Notes: generated by a model not told the origin, from the sequence alone. A stretch of 64,000 nt of DNA from Agarophyton chilense (GCA_030374765.1 JARGXX010000106.1:186001-250000); one strand, 5' to 3'. Shown: positions 24,297-37,490, counted from the first letter of the stretch. Program-made: numbers and translations.

Positions 24297-26089
24297 TATA
24301 GGGCCATGATAATCATCATTTAAAAACCAGACATGGATTAGGCGTTCTTTGAAGGACAAAGTACCATTAAGGGAAACTACCAGAATATGCAGAGTTAACT
24401 TCATACAGGCTATAACGAATCCATGTAGAAATAGCATAAGACAGTAAGCCAAATTATTACAAAACCGCTTAATGTGTTATTAAGACGTTCTTTTAGGCTG
24501 CATAAAGTAATGCTGGACAGACTCACGTATAGCGTAAGAGCTACAATTTCAGAAAAATCACCGAAGAGCTTGGCCCACAGCTTTGAGACGAAGTGCGGAC
24601 ACCCAACGACAGTTTCCAAACGTTTTTCAACAAGCACATAAACGCTTCGCAGATTAAAAAGGAAACGATTCTTCCATAAAGTTAAACTCGCTGCGATCTT
24701 TGTGTATACATAGACTGCATGCGTCGTTCTTTTTTTCATGACTCTAAGTCGTCCTCAACATCAACGCAAAGTAGAACGTGACATGTTTTTTCTTTTTGGT
24801 AAGAAACATCAGCGATGGCTGTGGTTATCTTCATTTTAAGTAAAACTGATGTTACTGAGCATTAATTTGTAGGAACGACAGAATATTTGCCTTTCCTGTC
24901 CTTGTAGGTGTCTGCAAAAAAACATCATCCCCATCTCCTTGGCATATTGTTACATCTACATATGATCTTTTCTTGAAAAGAATCATCTCAATTGTGTTTC
25001 GAAAACTGTTTTGGCTCTATCTCTCTTAAACTGACCAAACTAATCCAGGAGCCTTTTTTAAATCGAAGAGCATATGTTTGGCTTGCTTCTACTGCTACCA
25101 TTTTCGTTTGACGGCATTATCTGTATTTTGAAGCTGAGATATCAGCCCTCCAGTAATTGAAATATTCGTATCTGATGTTCGCGAAAAAGAAATGCTATTT
25201 CTCTGATTCTTTTTGAATTTTTGTTGACTCTGCATAAATTTGCACAGAAAAAATTTCAGCATGAAGCTTCTTTGGGCATTTCCAACGAAGATTGCCGTCT
25301 AGCGCCCTGTTGTACGCAATTAACACTCATACATCTGAGTCCAGAAGGGATTGATTGCCATGCCTACATTTCATCGAAAGATGCCAGAACTATTCTCGAT
25401 GAGAATAAAGACTTCGAGCTATGGCTAATTCTCTGTAGCTCGATAGTTTCGTATATTTAAGTTTTCTTAGGCCTATACAGTGTCGGATGCAGTTTTCATA
25501 GGAAATGGGTGAAAGGAAAACAATTTAGGATTGACAGTGGAAGCGTATCTAATTCCAATGAAAGTTCTGTCGTCTCCGAATATCTCGATAAAAGTGTTTA
25601 CGGATTTATCGTAGTTCCCATCTCTTCTGGGAGTTGCATAGAATCTAAAAGCATTTCGTAGTTCCAAAACTTCCCATAGTATGTCATAAAATCCATACCA
25701 ACTTCCTTAGACGGATGGTAAATATAGCTTTCGATAAAAGAGGCCATGCAGCTTCTCAAAAATGCGATATATTTTATTAAAACCTATTGCTGACCCTGGT
25801 AATGAAGCTGGAGAGGATGAAAAACAGGTTTAAACGGACGTTTCAGAATCCAAATAAATTACCCGGAGCCGCTACAGCGCCTCATACTCTTGCTCTCATA
25901 TATTATTTGATCTAATTCTCTAGAAATTCTTTTCTCCCTTTCTACCACCGACTGTGGAAGACAGTATTCTGTGCTTTAGCCCTTTCAAAGGCATCTTATG
26001 TCATGTAAAATACTACAAAACCTCTTCTGTACGTTGTCCTTTTGCCTGAGCCTTTTGTATCTTTTGAAAGTCAGATATATTCGAAACTA
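24297..26089. other. Unassigned spacer
   Basis: AT-rich DNA with short frames only. The frame at 25221-25460 on the plus strand (LSPEGIDCHAYISSKDARTI) is the most protein-like but starts from a non-ATG codon and matches nothing I know. Confidence 0.35.
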
Positions 26090-26471
26090 TTTTGGGATCA
26101 GAACCGGAGATCTTGTCCGTAATGGTTTGATGCATCCGTTTGGCCCATTTGGCGACCTTTCAAGCCACCCAACCAGAACATTTCGAAGATCTGTTGGTTA
26201 ATCGGTACTACCGGTAGTCTTTAATCTAAAAAAGGGCATTAGTTGTTTTCATTGGTTTGAGGCCTCTAACGGCAGCCTCATCCACTTCCGAGTAGGTCGT
26301 TTCGGTTGAGTCCGAATCGGAATCACTCGTGTCTGAACGGTCTCTTCTTTTGCTCTTTCTGTTCTTTGTTTTCCTGCGTTTACTTCATTTCTTTTAAGCA
26401 CATTGGGGACCTAAATGATTGATCTCTCTATCAGATCCGATGGAGCCCTGAGGTTGCTGTACCACATATTT

Positions 26472-27167
26472 TCATTTGGGCCGAGCAATCTGTCTGTCTG
26501 CTAGACGCAGACGCTCAGGTCTGCTCTCAAATTGCCTCTCCGTTGGAATTTCCTGATGTTGTTTCTGGGGAGGGGCAGGTAATACCGCCGCTCCGGGGGG
26601 TCCGGTAGGGGGTTGCCATATATAATCCGGATGGTTGACATGTGAAGTTCTTCTAGGGACCACAATGCCTGACCGGTTGGTGACTGCTCCTTGAACGGCC
26701 CGTAAGAGGGACTCCATGAATAACCCAGACTCCATTACCTTAGGCACTATTCGCGTAATGAGGTAATCCGTATGGTCTGCGATCGCCGCATTGAGTCGCA
26801 TGTCTACAATGGAGTCCTTCTGGGCTGAGCAGAGCTCACGGAGACGGCGCCAAAGAAGGTCGGCAAGGCCTACGGGAATGCTCTCTTTTATTCTTTCGGT
26901 TTTAATAGGTCCTCCTTGGGATGTCCCTGGCCTAGAGGTGGCCTTGGTGAGTAGATATCGTAAACGCGCTGCCAACGTGGGTTCTCGGCGAATTCTTCCA
27001 GGGTTGTCCAAGGGGATCAGTTATTCTTGCGGCTGGCTTCTAGTGCTCCTGCGGTCGCGAAGAGTATCAACCGGAGGGTCAGGCGACATCTTCGGCGTTG
27101 TAGTTGCAACTTGTCCTGCCGTGGGAGATATATGGTCTGCCCGGTTTGGGGTGTTCTCTGCATCCAT
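26472..27167 (-). pseudogene. gag: gag, chromovirus B (best preserved N-terminal half)
   Basis: The ATG at 27167 gives MDAENTPNRADHISPTAG and ends at a TAA after SQPQE (27021). A second frame continues the same protein from 27011 to 26472 for 179 codons, so only one frameshift and one stop separate them. It holds LRRLREL-like and IADHTDYLITRIVPKVMES segments, also seen in copies A and C, and a Pro-rich stretch (PPTGPPGAAVLPAPPQ). The N-terminal part of gag is helical and followed by a Pro linker. This is the longest gag frame of the family in the window and is the best query for searches. Confidence 0.75.
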
Positions 27168-27292
27168 TATAGCGGTTGCTTCTGTACTTCTGGTCCGTTG
27201 TGGAATTAAACCAAAGGCTAGAACCCATATAATTCTCCCTTCCACCAGTCAGCTCAATTAGTTCTAAAGGTTTTTACGACGGGAAACGAAAA

Positions 27293-27724
27293 TGTAATGC
27301 AATGATTGGTGCGTCATCGTACTGGTCTTCACCTGAGGTAGTGTTGTGGAGCAGGTCCTGAGGTCCGTATTCTTGACGGTGGTACTCTCAGAGTACTTGG
27401 TGCAATGGTCAGGCGTTTAATGCTTAGTCCTACATGTCAGAGCTACGGAAACGATGGCTCGAAGACCAATTGGTGGAACTAATGTACCAAATGGGGTAAT
27501 TTAGTATTCTTACAGTGCCTACCTGAAGAGTCACTCAAGCCAAGTAAATATCAATGGCGAGGCGCAGGGATCTCCCTTACACTATAAAGCTACTCTAACA
27601 CACTAAATAGAATAAAAAAATTATCTAAATATGTCCAGCTGAGGTCGTCCAGTCCACATGGCGTCTGTAAGGTACCTCAGGCACTGGCGGCTTACAAGAC
27701 TCAGCCTTAATCGTTGCTTCTTCA
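27293..27724 (-). repeat. 5' LTR of chromovirus B
   Basis: On the minus strand it begins TGAAGAAGCAACG at 27724 and ends CATTACA at 27293. It shares the GTAAGCCGCC block and the GTACTCTGAGAGTACC-like block with the other LTRs. About 432 bp. The post-LTR sequence TTTTCGTTTCCCGTCG follows on the minus strand. Confidence 0.85.
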
Positions 27725-28537
27725 CAGTACCTGTAGGTTCTCTTTCGGGCCTGGGTACTTGCCATGGTTTGATTACTTCTACCTGAATTCATTCATTTAC
27801 AAACCAAGCACCTTAGCCGGGAGTACAACTAAAACTAGAAGACTTGTGGATACTGATGGCTGTGCACTGGTGTAGCCATTGCGCTGCGTCTTTCCACTCA
27901 CTGTTTTCTCTGATTCAGGTGTGTTGCTGATCTATACCAGCTGTCTCTATGGCAATAAACATCTACATGGCTTCAAAATAGTCCAGTGAGATTGCAGATA
28001 CATGAAAAAGTCGGAACCTTATAAATAGGGTGGAAATGAGGGTCAAAAGAATTCTGAATTCTAAATTCTGGTTTTAAGAGAATGTGCAGATGTGCGTTGG
28101 AATAATCGTAGAAAAGTAATTTATATGAAATAGATGAATGATAGTTGTTCCTTAACATAGGTTTCAAATGGTCTTGAGAAAAGCACTGAATTGCTGTAGC
28201 GCAAAATCGACGTGCGTTAATATCTACGGGATAAATGAGTCTTGATCTTTGAGAAAAAGAACTCAGCAGCAGGTTTCTCCACACCAAACCCTCAAACCGT
28301 AGCAAAAAGGGATGCCACTTTCAAGAAACCCTGGGGTAGGCTACGATACTGCGAGTCAAGCTAGAATAGGTCCAGTGTATATATGTTAAAGAAGAGCGCA
28401 AATACCATTGTTTGGGTCACATTTCCTGTCGAGACTAACCAGTCTCGTTGGGTAATCAATGCCATACTGGGCAGCAATGCCCAATTTGCTACCTAATACT
28501 CAGTCATGGGTGCGCAAATGGACCCCTAACGGGAGGT
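27725..28537. other. Unassigned spacer
   Basis: No gene or repeat recognised. A minus-strand frame (28305-27973) is rich in aromatic and Ser residues and lacks any motif. Confidence 0.4.
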
Positions 28538-28665
28538 AGAACCTCAAAGAGATGGTAGCAAAAGTAGCATAGAGTGCGCTCTTGGATAATTCCAGAACCC
28601 CCAAGAGCCCCACTAAAGCAGCGGGGGGAAAGAGAATCAAGCACTCTCAAGTCAGCGACTATGTG
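28538..28665. repeat. Dispersed hairpin repeat, copy 1
   Basis: About 128 bp matching 35429-35558 in the same orientation. The core is an 8-bp perfect inverted repeat, GCTCTTGG at 28578-28585 and CCAAGAGC at 28601-28608, with a 15-nt loop. Flanks AGAACCT...GTAGCAT on the left and CTACTAAAG or CACTAAAG, then CTCTC...GTCAGC, on the right are shared with the second copy. It has no coding capacity. Confidence 0.55.
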
Positions 28666-31600
28666 CAGACAGTACCGACTGTATCCTGTCTTTTCCGCCA
28701 ACCCTGCATACGAAAGGTTTCATGAAAAACGCCGCCTGCTTTTGGATTGCTTACGTTTGGTATAATCTTTAGATAATTCGCAGGAGATTTGATAGGCGAC
28801 ATGGACCTAAAGGTTTTTCAAAGAATATTGTTAAGGTTTGGGTTTGACATAAAATGAAAAGCTGATACACATGTTGGAAGTAAGCTACTCTTCGTATGTG
28901 GCTAACCAATTCAAAAAGCACATTTAATCTCTTTGGCAGTAACATATGAGCTTGTGACGTTTTCTAAGTGCAATTTTGAACTATTCCGTATTATGGTTTA
29001 CCGATTTTGATTTATTTAGAAAAATCCAACCTGGTAACTATAGCAAGGATCTATTTTGTCTTCAACCAGTATTGAAAAAGAGTTTGAGAGATTTGAGTGG
29101 CCAGTCGAGGCGAACGTCTGAGGAATCAATGAACTCACCTTTTTATTGGTACCAGCATCAAATTCAAAAAGGTTTCCCCTAGCACCATTCCAAAAACCTT
29201 CATTCGCGAACGCGAACAAGTTTTCACTTACAAAGAACATTGATAAATCTGAAGATACTCAAATAATTCCAAAACACGTGATTTATGATGGTCAAAGCCA
29301 ACCATGAATTGCAAAATGGTTCGTTTTTCGTCCACTCTACGGCCATATGTGATATAGACGCTCTGCTACCTGTTCTTGGAGTCTAGGTCATGATCGCAAA
29401 GCATTTGTAGGCCACAAGTGTCACCTGACTCAGCAACATGTTCAACTTAAGGGGACGCAAACCTACGCCCTTGCGAAGATCAATGTGGGTTTATGGAGAA
29501 CCGCCAAACGTAAATAAGGGAACGAGTTTAGGTCGCGAGATGATTTCACCTTTTTAGGGGGATTTAATAAAGGACGGAATACAATTATGTATTCTGCTGT
29601 TGACCGTCAATCTATCTGTTTTCTTTACTGGCATACGAACTCAACAAATGCAGTGTTCAACAGATATGCTAGTTGTTGGTGAAACAATCTAAATTCATTC
29701 TAAAAAAAGAGGGATGACCCATAGAAACGATAGTTTGGGAAACTGGAGTAAGAGGTTAGATTTCACTGTTCGCCACGCCGATAGAAGCAATTCTCACAAA
29801 GTTTTGTTCAAGAATCTACAAATACGATTGAGTTCGCTCTATTATGCGAAGTGGCCATAGAGTCACAGGTTACAATGATGTCATATATACTTGATGTTGA
29901 ATTGAGTAATATTTTGATTCTCTTTGACCTCGTCTGGGGATTTGGAACTTTACAGCAGATACTGGAAGAAGTGTTCTGATTATTGAAATCATACAAGGAA
30001 TGTCAGAAGATTCTAGGATCGGAAGTTCGTGTAAAATATCGTTTCGTCGGCGTCGTAAAGCATGCCTAGGTTGATTTCATACTAAGGCTGTCGTCCATGT
30101 ACCTCCTCCTGGCATGAACGAGTTAGCACGAATTTATTTCTTGACGTCTACCAAAGTTATATTTATTGAAAAGTATCTCATGTAGTTTTTAAAAGACTCT
30201 GAGACAAAAAATTAGAGATTCGGAAGAGCGGAATGCATGCTTACTTTGGCCATAGAGCCTATGCGGCTCGTCTTTCAGGACAGCTTTTCTCCTTTGTCGG
30301 AGTTGAAGCCGTGTTAGAAATGAGAGAGCATCAGATTCAGTGTCTCGACAAAGGCCGAAAAAGCGCTGAAGCATGGGGTGAGTCCTGGCCAATTTCGGTC
30401 TTTGCACTTACTTCACATCTTCAAGGACAACGTTAATCACAAACATAGTAAGGGGTAATCATTATCTAACTGGAAGAAGTATTTCGTTTAAAATGCCACA
30501 TAATCCTCCTGGGGCTGGATTTTTGTTGAAGAAAGGAGTAATAGAGTCCAGAAAAAGCTTCAAATACGGAACCTCAGCTACCGAGCCGTAAATAGAGACA
30601 CTGACAAATCTCTGATTTCTTCAAGATCTAGATGGCCTGAATTCGTGCTGGTGCAAACTAGATCTGACCTTTTCATTAGACCAGAGTTCTGCTGATGTGG
30701 TTCTTTTGTCAGTTGCAGTTATTTAGATGAGGGTGTATTCTCAAACTGGATACCAAAAATACAATAGTTGTTTCATAAAACGACAAAAACTGGCTTCCCC
30801 GGTGGTAGCTGATTTTTTCTGTTCCCCGCGATCGCGATTGTGCTGCTCATTGCGCGAATCAGTTCGACTATCTGATGATTTTCTGTTTCCTCTGGGGCTT
30901 TCATACGACAATCTGCACGATTTGTTTTATATTTAAGGGTCCACAAAGTATACGAAAAGGCCCACTTTGCTTACAGATACTCTGAGATTTGAATCTGGTG
31001 TGAATTTTCAAAACTGGCTCGATCACTTTGGCCATTTGGTGAGTATTTTCAAAGCCTCTCATGATAATAGTACTGGTCGTTACTTTCGAACTGTGCTTAT
31101 GAAACTTGGACGGACAATCTACAAACTTAACGTACATGCCAATCAACAGTTAAGGGTGGATGCGCCACATGCAAAATAATTAAATGATAACCTTAAATTG
31201 TCGTACTCCATTTAATTCTGTTCACACCTATACAATCACTGTGGCCGTGGATCCATCAATTGAAATTCTCTCAACAGTCAAATCTTCTTTCAGTAGAATT
31301 ACCTTCTGCTACCGTAAGAAGAATAAACATCTTCCGATATTCCTCTTGCGGGATCGAATTTGAGATAGAACTGTAGACAAACTCTATTCCTTCTTCAAGA
31401 ACTGGTGAAAATTTGGAATACGCATTTCTTCATTGATCTCAAATGAAACTACTGCTATTTATGACTCTTTCGCCTTAATCAGTTGTGCTGAAGCAAGAAG
31501 GAATGAATCCAGCCCTTCAACGAATTTGGAAGTGGAATAAAGACTTCCAGTCTTTAAAAAATATTATGGAGAAACTTTCTGATTTTGAAAGTGACCGAGA

Positions 31601-31999
31601 AGATCTTCATGGTTTAGAAATACGTACACAGTTCATGCCAGATTATCAATCCAAAAGAATCGAAAACCTCAAGCAACTGGTAAGCAATACAGAGAGTTTT
31701 TCAAAAATTTTGCCAAACATGTGAAGGGAATTGTAACAATACAAAGGTTATGGTATGGTTCAAAAGAATTATTTATTTACGTAGTCGTAATAGTGATATG
31801 AGTTACACTAAGGTCACGTCATGCTATTATAGACCTTAACTGTTTTGAACTTTTTCGATTAGACTCTAGTATGATTGGTTAGTTGGTAACACTTATAGTA
31901 GATCCAGAAGTTGTGTCGAAGCTACCGTCGATTTACTGTCGCAATGTCGCTCTACTCGGGTCTTAAGTGCTACTCGTTTTAGTTACTTGACCTTCATCC
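28666..31999. other. Unassigned spacer with scattered short frames
   Basis: I find no recognisable gene. Plus-strand frames at 28976-29182, 30967-31179 (RFESGVNFQNWLDHFGHL) and 31485-31724 (an acidic, lysine-rich 79-codon frame) have protein-like composition but no start context, neighbours or family. They may be fragments of decayed genes. Confidence 0.35.
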
Positions 32000-32462
32000 T
32001 TATAGTCCCTGAACAATGAATAAGAAGTGTGGCACTGCTTTAATGTTCCGAATCGAACGCGAAATAACCTCCAAACGCCCATCTTGGACCCTCGGGGGCA
32101 AACTTTCATAACGCGCAACATCGGCCAAACGTTCAAATTGGGCAACAGTGATAACTTTACAACCAGCTTGTCGAACAAATCTACGTACTACTCCAAACTC
32201 TTCAAGTAAATTTCTTGCCTCTGCTTGCTCTATCGACCACGGGAGCAAGTGGAACGGGCCAACAGTACTATCTTTTTCAAACTTTTTGTGCATTTCCGCG
32301 CCTATGCACCCATTTGCACACGGATTCTTCAGTCGCTAAAATTTTTATAGCACAATCAGAAGCACTGAGCTCCGTATCTAACTTATGTGGTGCAGGATCT
32401 TGGTTTTTTATTCCGTGACATTTCGTCGCTTGGGGAGGTCGATACTCGTTGAAAGGCATCAA
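32000..32462 (-). pseudogene. Possible decayed coding tract, minus strand
   Basis: Two minus-strand frames meet end to end with a short overlap: 32462-32277 (61 codons, ATG) and 32293-32000 (97 codons). Together they could be one protein of about 150 residues with a frameshift near 32285. The second part, EEFGVVRRFVRQAGCKVITV then ARYESLPPRVQDGRLEVISR, has a plausible coding composition. I cannot assign a family. The plus strand also has open frames here, which weakens the case. Confidence 0.25.
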
Positions 32463-35428
32463 GGCTTTCTCTGGTCATGAATGGCCTTTTTTAAGGGGTT
32501 CTCATCACCGTATTCCGTTCCGTAACTCAAAGGATATCTGTTCTGTTACTCATAAGAACAAAACCTTACGAAACAGTAAAAAAATTAAACTACCTGCCTG
32601 AAGTACACCATCAATTGTTCTTGGATCAATGAGACGAGAAACCGTTACTCTTCCGAATAAGACCAATGCTTACATTTAAGAAGCAATATAAGTCGTCGGG
32701 ATTCGGACGAATATCCATACCTAAGATACCACATTACCATTTGTAGACGCTTTTGTCTCGGAAAAGAAGCTTCGAAATACAGATCTTTGACTAAGCGCCT
32801 TCCACACGGTCTTTTTACAGCACTTACGGCTCGGCCGAAGCAGTGAAGCTGGATCGTCACCTGTGGCCCAAAATATGATTTCATCACGAGAAAAAAGGAC
32901 CATTATCAAATCATTGATCCAGGATCACTGCGGACTGTTGCTGGGATTTACTCTGGAAATAACCTTTGTTAATATATCGGGGTGGGTTTCGATATGTGCA
33001 ATTTTGAAGGGCAACCATTCATTGATGAGGTTGGGCACCAATGCACTGAGTCGCGTATTGTTTTCGGTATATGAAATCTTCTCAGTATAGAAATGGCCGA
33101 ACAATCAGTCTGGCTTTCTTTTTTTATGACGAAAGGTAACGCCTTTCATCTTTTTAGAAACGAGAAGCCCGTAAAAGTATAGATAATTCATCCTGAGCTT
33201 ATTAAGAACTATACGAATTTTAGAGGAGCAGATTGCTCTAGAAACACAGTCCGATCAAAATAACTTCGATGACTCGGGAGCTATGCAAACTTATCTATTC
33301 GTGGTTCTTTCAAAGATTTCCACATTCAAAACGTTCTATATAGCACAAAAGTGCTGGTTTAAGACCTTGATCGGACGAGAGGGAGTCTATAGTAGTGGTA
33401 GAATAGCCCATCACTGCGGAGAAATTATTCAGTCCTACGCATACCTCTTTTTCGTCGATGTGCATAGACTATTCAAACACTGCGATGTCCTTAACTGTGT
33501 CCTCAAGCAAGCTCCCCCTTCAAAATTCAATCGTTTTCGATCGTGCAAAAGTACAAACAGGTCTTGGCCATCTCGCAGAGTAGTTTTCAGCAAGTTCCCG
33601 TCGAAGCTTAATACCAACGACAAAATTGAGTTTCTATCTCCTATAGAGAAGAAAAAATATCCCTTCTTCGATACATTTGTTACCAATGTGGCTTTCTTCT
33701 TGACTTTTCTGGTGCCCTAAAGAGAAATGAAAGTCTATTCCAAGAAAGTTTTAGTATATATCTGAACGAAGAATTGTTCAAGCAGAGCCCGGAGCCCAGA
33801 GCCCAATCACGTATCCCAGAACTCTTGAACGCCGAGTTTTCAACAACAATTAAGTACATTGATATCCAGTTCGACCCTCGCTATACTCAAGACATAATGA
33901 ACCCAGAGACTTAAAAAAATTAACAGATACTATGTCTCAATCAGCATATTTGAGCAACGTGCTCCTTCATCCTCATAAGTTCAATACATCAATCTTCGCC
34001 TACGTACATTCAATAGGCTTCTCAGTCAACCCATCAAATCGATCCAGCCTCCATGATTCCAAACCCCGTTGTTGCAATAACCTTCTGAATCACCCTTTCT
34101 TTCTAATAACCCCTCATTCTCATTCCGAGTCGCTCCAAATAACCAACTATAAGTAATTCCCACACATTGGAGCCTTCCCGAGACAGAATGCAGAGAACAC
34201 CGCCCACACACGTTCTGTTCCACACCGGGAATTTCCAATATTTGAGGCACTCATGGTCATCAAAGTCCACCAGAAACTAACCAAGTACATGGGGTTTTCT
34301 TGTCTCTAAACCATTCATAAACAACTCGACCTTCTTTTTACTTCCTATTCGCAAGCACTGCCATGGCCTGTTCTCAATCATTCAAATAATCCCTTCTCCG
34401 TTAGCTTCCCTTGCCTCCCGTACTTAGTCATAAAAGCCATTCTGGATGCGTCTTTTGCTTTTCAAATGCTCTTTTCCATGTCTTCAGCTCCAGACAAAGC
34501 AGAACTGTCTCCGATAAATTCTCTTTTTTGAACGGATACCTTTTTTTTCGAACACAACACTTCGTTGAATCCATTAATCCTTCAATAACATCTCTGAGCA
34601 AAATTCTGAACTTCATTATTTTTACTGGCTTTAGAAAGAGTCTTTATGAGCATTAAATTACTAAAGGACGGGTACATTTGAAAAAATACGCCTAGTCACA
34701 GCCTTCACCTCTCCAATCACACCGCTAAAGAAGATACATATCACTTTGCACCTTCACCGAAATAAGGCGACCAATCGCTACACAAAGCTCAATCAACAGG
34801 GAGGTTCTATGAGATCGTTCCATCAACTTCAAAAGCAGAGGTTGGCTGATGTTGTACAGGATACCAAGATTTCTGCCGCCCGAACAAATCTTATTATTGT
34901 ACGGTTCACAAAAGATGTCTTGAGACCAAGATACAAAGAATTCGTCAGTTACTTGATATTTGCAAAATATTTCTCTCAAAGGCCTAGATATTTTTTCTGG
35001 TTTCCCTTCCCATCTCGTGCAGGATAAAAATTTCCGCCCGATTCCCCGAAGGTCACCTCTGTATACAATTACATTCCAACTGTCGATTAATTTGAGGACT
35101 TATCCGGAAAACCTCGCACTTTGACTGGACCTTCGTTAAGACTACGCGGTTTGCGAGGAAGATAAGCTTCGACATGGTCCTTCGTTGAAAGGCCACCACA
35201 ATCCTCGGATATCGACAAGGATCCGAAAGTCAAAATATTTGACCCCGCTGCATTTTGTCGCCAGCTAAAGATCGGCATCTATATTACAAAACGATAGATA
35301 CGTCAAATGGGGTAAAGGTGTCAAGACTACGGAGTTCCGTTTTGTATTTAGTACGGTACTGAACAGCAAATCTCACTTTGGGAAAACGTTCTAAATTGTT
35401 GGTGCGCTCAAGAGCCCTTCAAATCAAT
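32463..35428. other. Unassigned spacer
   Basis: The longest frame is 33283-33720 on the plus strand (145 codons, ATG at 33283): rich in Phe, Lys and Ser, with a hydrophobic C-terminus (NVAFFLTFLV). It is opposed by an 83-codon minus-strand frame, and neither is recognised. From 33930 to 34600 the plus strand is pyrimidine-rich. At 35403-35417 a collapsed version of the hairpin repeat core is seen (GCGCTC directly joined to AAGAGCCC). Confidence 0.35.
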
Positions 35429-35558
35429 AGAACCTAGTGTAGAAGGTATCAAACGTAGCATACAGTGCGCTCTTGAATAATTTGAAAACCACTCAAGAGC
35501 CCTACTAAAGTACGCGTAGAAGTGGAGCTTCAAGCTCTCTCTGAAGTCAGCAATTCTG
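35429..35558. repeat. Dispersed hairpin repeat, copy 2
   Basis: Matches 28538-28665. The 8-bp inverted arms are GCTCTTGA at 35469-35476 and TCAAGAGC at 35493-35500, with a 16-nt loop. About 65 bp upstream, at 35403-35417, the same outer sequence occurs with the loop missing (GCGCTCAAGAGCCC), consistent with loss of the segment between two CTC triplets. Confidence 0.55.
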
Positions 35559-36490
35559 CAATAAAAGCTCCATGGTGTAAACTAAATTACTTTTCAGCGG
35601 ACAACCATCTGGATTTCTAGAGTTAAGGATTTTGAAGTATTCGAAAAACTAGAAAACAGGCACACAAGTTCGTCATACAAAAATGCTCAACCGCTCCAGG
35701 AGCTTTTGGTTCTCGATGATTGAAAAGTCGAACCGATATTTTTCTTCGACGTTTTCAAAAGACATCAGGTAGCGCAACACTTGGATCTAAGAGCCTGATC
35801 CGCTTTCATGGAGCTGAGCGTGGCACACAATTGATATATTCAGCTACTTCGCACCGAGTTTTCTACATCCAAACTTTGAAACAACACTACCATGCCGATC
35901 CTTCACTGTACCGAATCTCTCATCTCTCTTCTAGAATAATGATTCCCGTCTCCATTACTTTTATCGACATGAACGGCACAGAGTATGGGCCACAACTGAT
36001 CAATGTCAGAGGACACCGGCTTCGTGAAGATTTTCCCAAGCTTGAGTGAAAAGCATACAGTCTAACCAGAAGTCGCTCTCAAAGGTTTCTCAAGAAAGCG
36101 CTTGGCACCATCGGTAATTTCTTAGGGATACGTCTGCATATTCTTTCCAAAATATCTAAAACAAGTGTTTTCGCCGCCTTGTCAAGAAATGAGGCTGCAA
36201 ACTCTACGCGCTCCAGGTATAGCTCTCATCATCTGTGAATTGCCATTCCGAGTTGCCCAGAATTCACAAATGTCTTTCAAAAGGAGCCACCTTTTCAACA
36301 AACTCCCCAGCGCCAATTGAACCTCCAAATTAACCTCGTCCAGAACCAACCACCTCCCAGCCGCACCGTCATCAGGCTTCTCACTTCAGGTCTTTTGCAG
36401 ATTTCATATACGGCGTATAAATGTCGTAGGAATTGACTCATCCGTTCGTCATCTTCAACTTTTAGGGCCCTTCTGTTTTTGTTTTAAAAC
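35559..36490. other. Spacer with one open frame of unknown function
   Basis: A plus-strand frame at 35720-36049 (109 codons, TTG start) has a good mix of residues (SLIRFHGAERGTQLIYS, then ITFIDMNGTEYGPQLINVRG) and lies between the hairpin repeat and the MITE-like element. It could be part of a gene or of a decayed transposon. Without an ATG near the beginning or a known motif I do not call it a gene. Confidence 0.3.
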
Positions 36491-36763
36491 CCAATGAACA
36501 TCGAATATGGCCCAAAGATGGCTGAGAAAGAACGAAATGTGAGAGTTTAGGGAGATGATCTCTGAGAACGCATAACTAGTGAGGATAAGCATATCTTTTG
36601 AGCGCAACAGCCATATTTCGGCCTCATTTCGGCTCTATTTCGGCCGTCGAAAACCAAAGTTTTCTCTTATTCACTAATTGTACATTCTCACAGATTTTTG
36701 ACCTAGACGCCCACAATTGGTTTACATTTCGGCCGTATTTTGACCGTATTCGATGTTCATAGG
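36491..36763. repeat. MITE-like element with terminal inverted repeats, copy 2
   Basis: A 273-bp element whose ends are inverted repeats: CCAATGAACATCGAATATGG at the left and, read from the right end on the other strand, CCTATGAACATCGAATACGG. The interior has no open frame and includes several TTTCGGCC blocks (36615-36740). A worn copy lies at 24024-24296. Short length, inverted ends, no coding and more than one copy fit a non-autonomous DNA transposon. I cannot define the target duplication or the superfamily. Confidence 0.65.
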
Positions 36764-37490
36764 AGGACGAAATCAGAAGAGCTGTAAATTGTGTGGCACT
36801 ATCTTGAACCTAATCGCCTCACCGTTCGAGAAGCCACCCCCTCCTCACTAGATGACGAAGACCTCGATCAGATTTTGAGAAGGAGGATCTTCTCGCAGAT
36901 AAATCTTGCAAAGAGTTTGTACCAGATTTGCATCAAAGAAGAAGTCTGCCACCAGACCACAATCAGGACGTCGTTTGATTCATCTGAGTAGAGTGCTCTC
37001 TGCTTTGGGCCCTTTAATGCGGTGGCAGTACTCTCAAGGCTTATCGCTTCTGAACTTTTAGCGAGAAATGGAAGTGCTCTTGTCTTAAACCTTGCTGATA
37101 TGTTGCTCTAGAGTAATTCTATTGAGAAACCCCAGCTGCAGCTTGATCAAGTGTCATGAACATTCAGGAAACAAAACTTTTATACAAAACCCAGTAAATG
37201 GGTACTCGGCGGTGGCGAATTATAAATTCTGCACAGAACCGTATCCACTGAAGAAGAATCTTCTCAGGACTGATTTATGCATTCCGATCAAGAAGGGGCT
37301 ACAGAATCCAAACTGAAAACATATCCAGAAGTTGAGACCTTATTCGGTATATCCAGTCAAATCCCAACCTCATTGGATGTCAATGCCGTTGGTAGACGAA
37401 GTATAAGAGCACACCTTCGAAATGAAGCATATTTTGTGAAATTGGGATATTTTTCCGAATGCACTAAGCCATAGACCATTCTACTTCACG
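36764..37490. other. Unassigned spacer
   Basis: Short plus-strand frames at 36791-36991 (acidic, DDEDLDQILRRRIF) and 37277-37474 only. No family recognised. Confidence 0.35.

Larger units (their letters stand above)
26090..27724 (-). mobile_element. Ty3/gypsy chromovirus, copy B, 3'-truncated
   Basis: This is the same family as copies A and C, on the minus strand. It starts with an LTR at 27724 and runs through the putative primer site and gag to about 26090. There the match to copy A (up to about copy A position 3435, within gag) stops. Protease, pol and the 3' LTR are absent. Confidence 0.88.
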
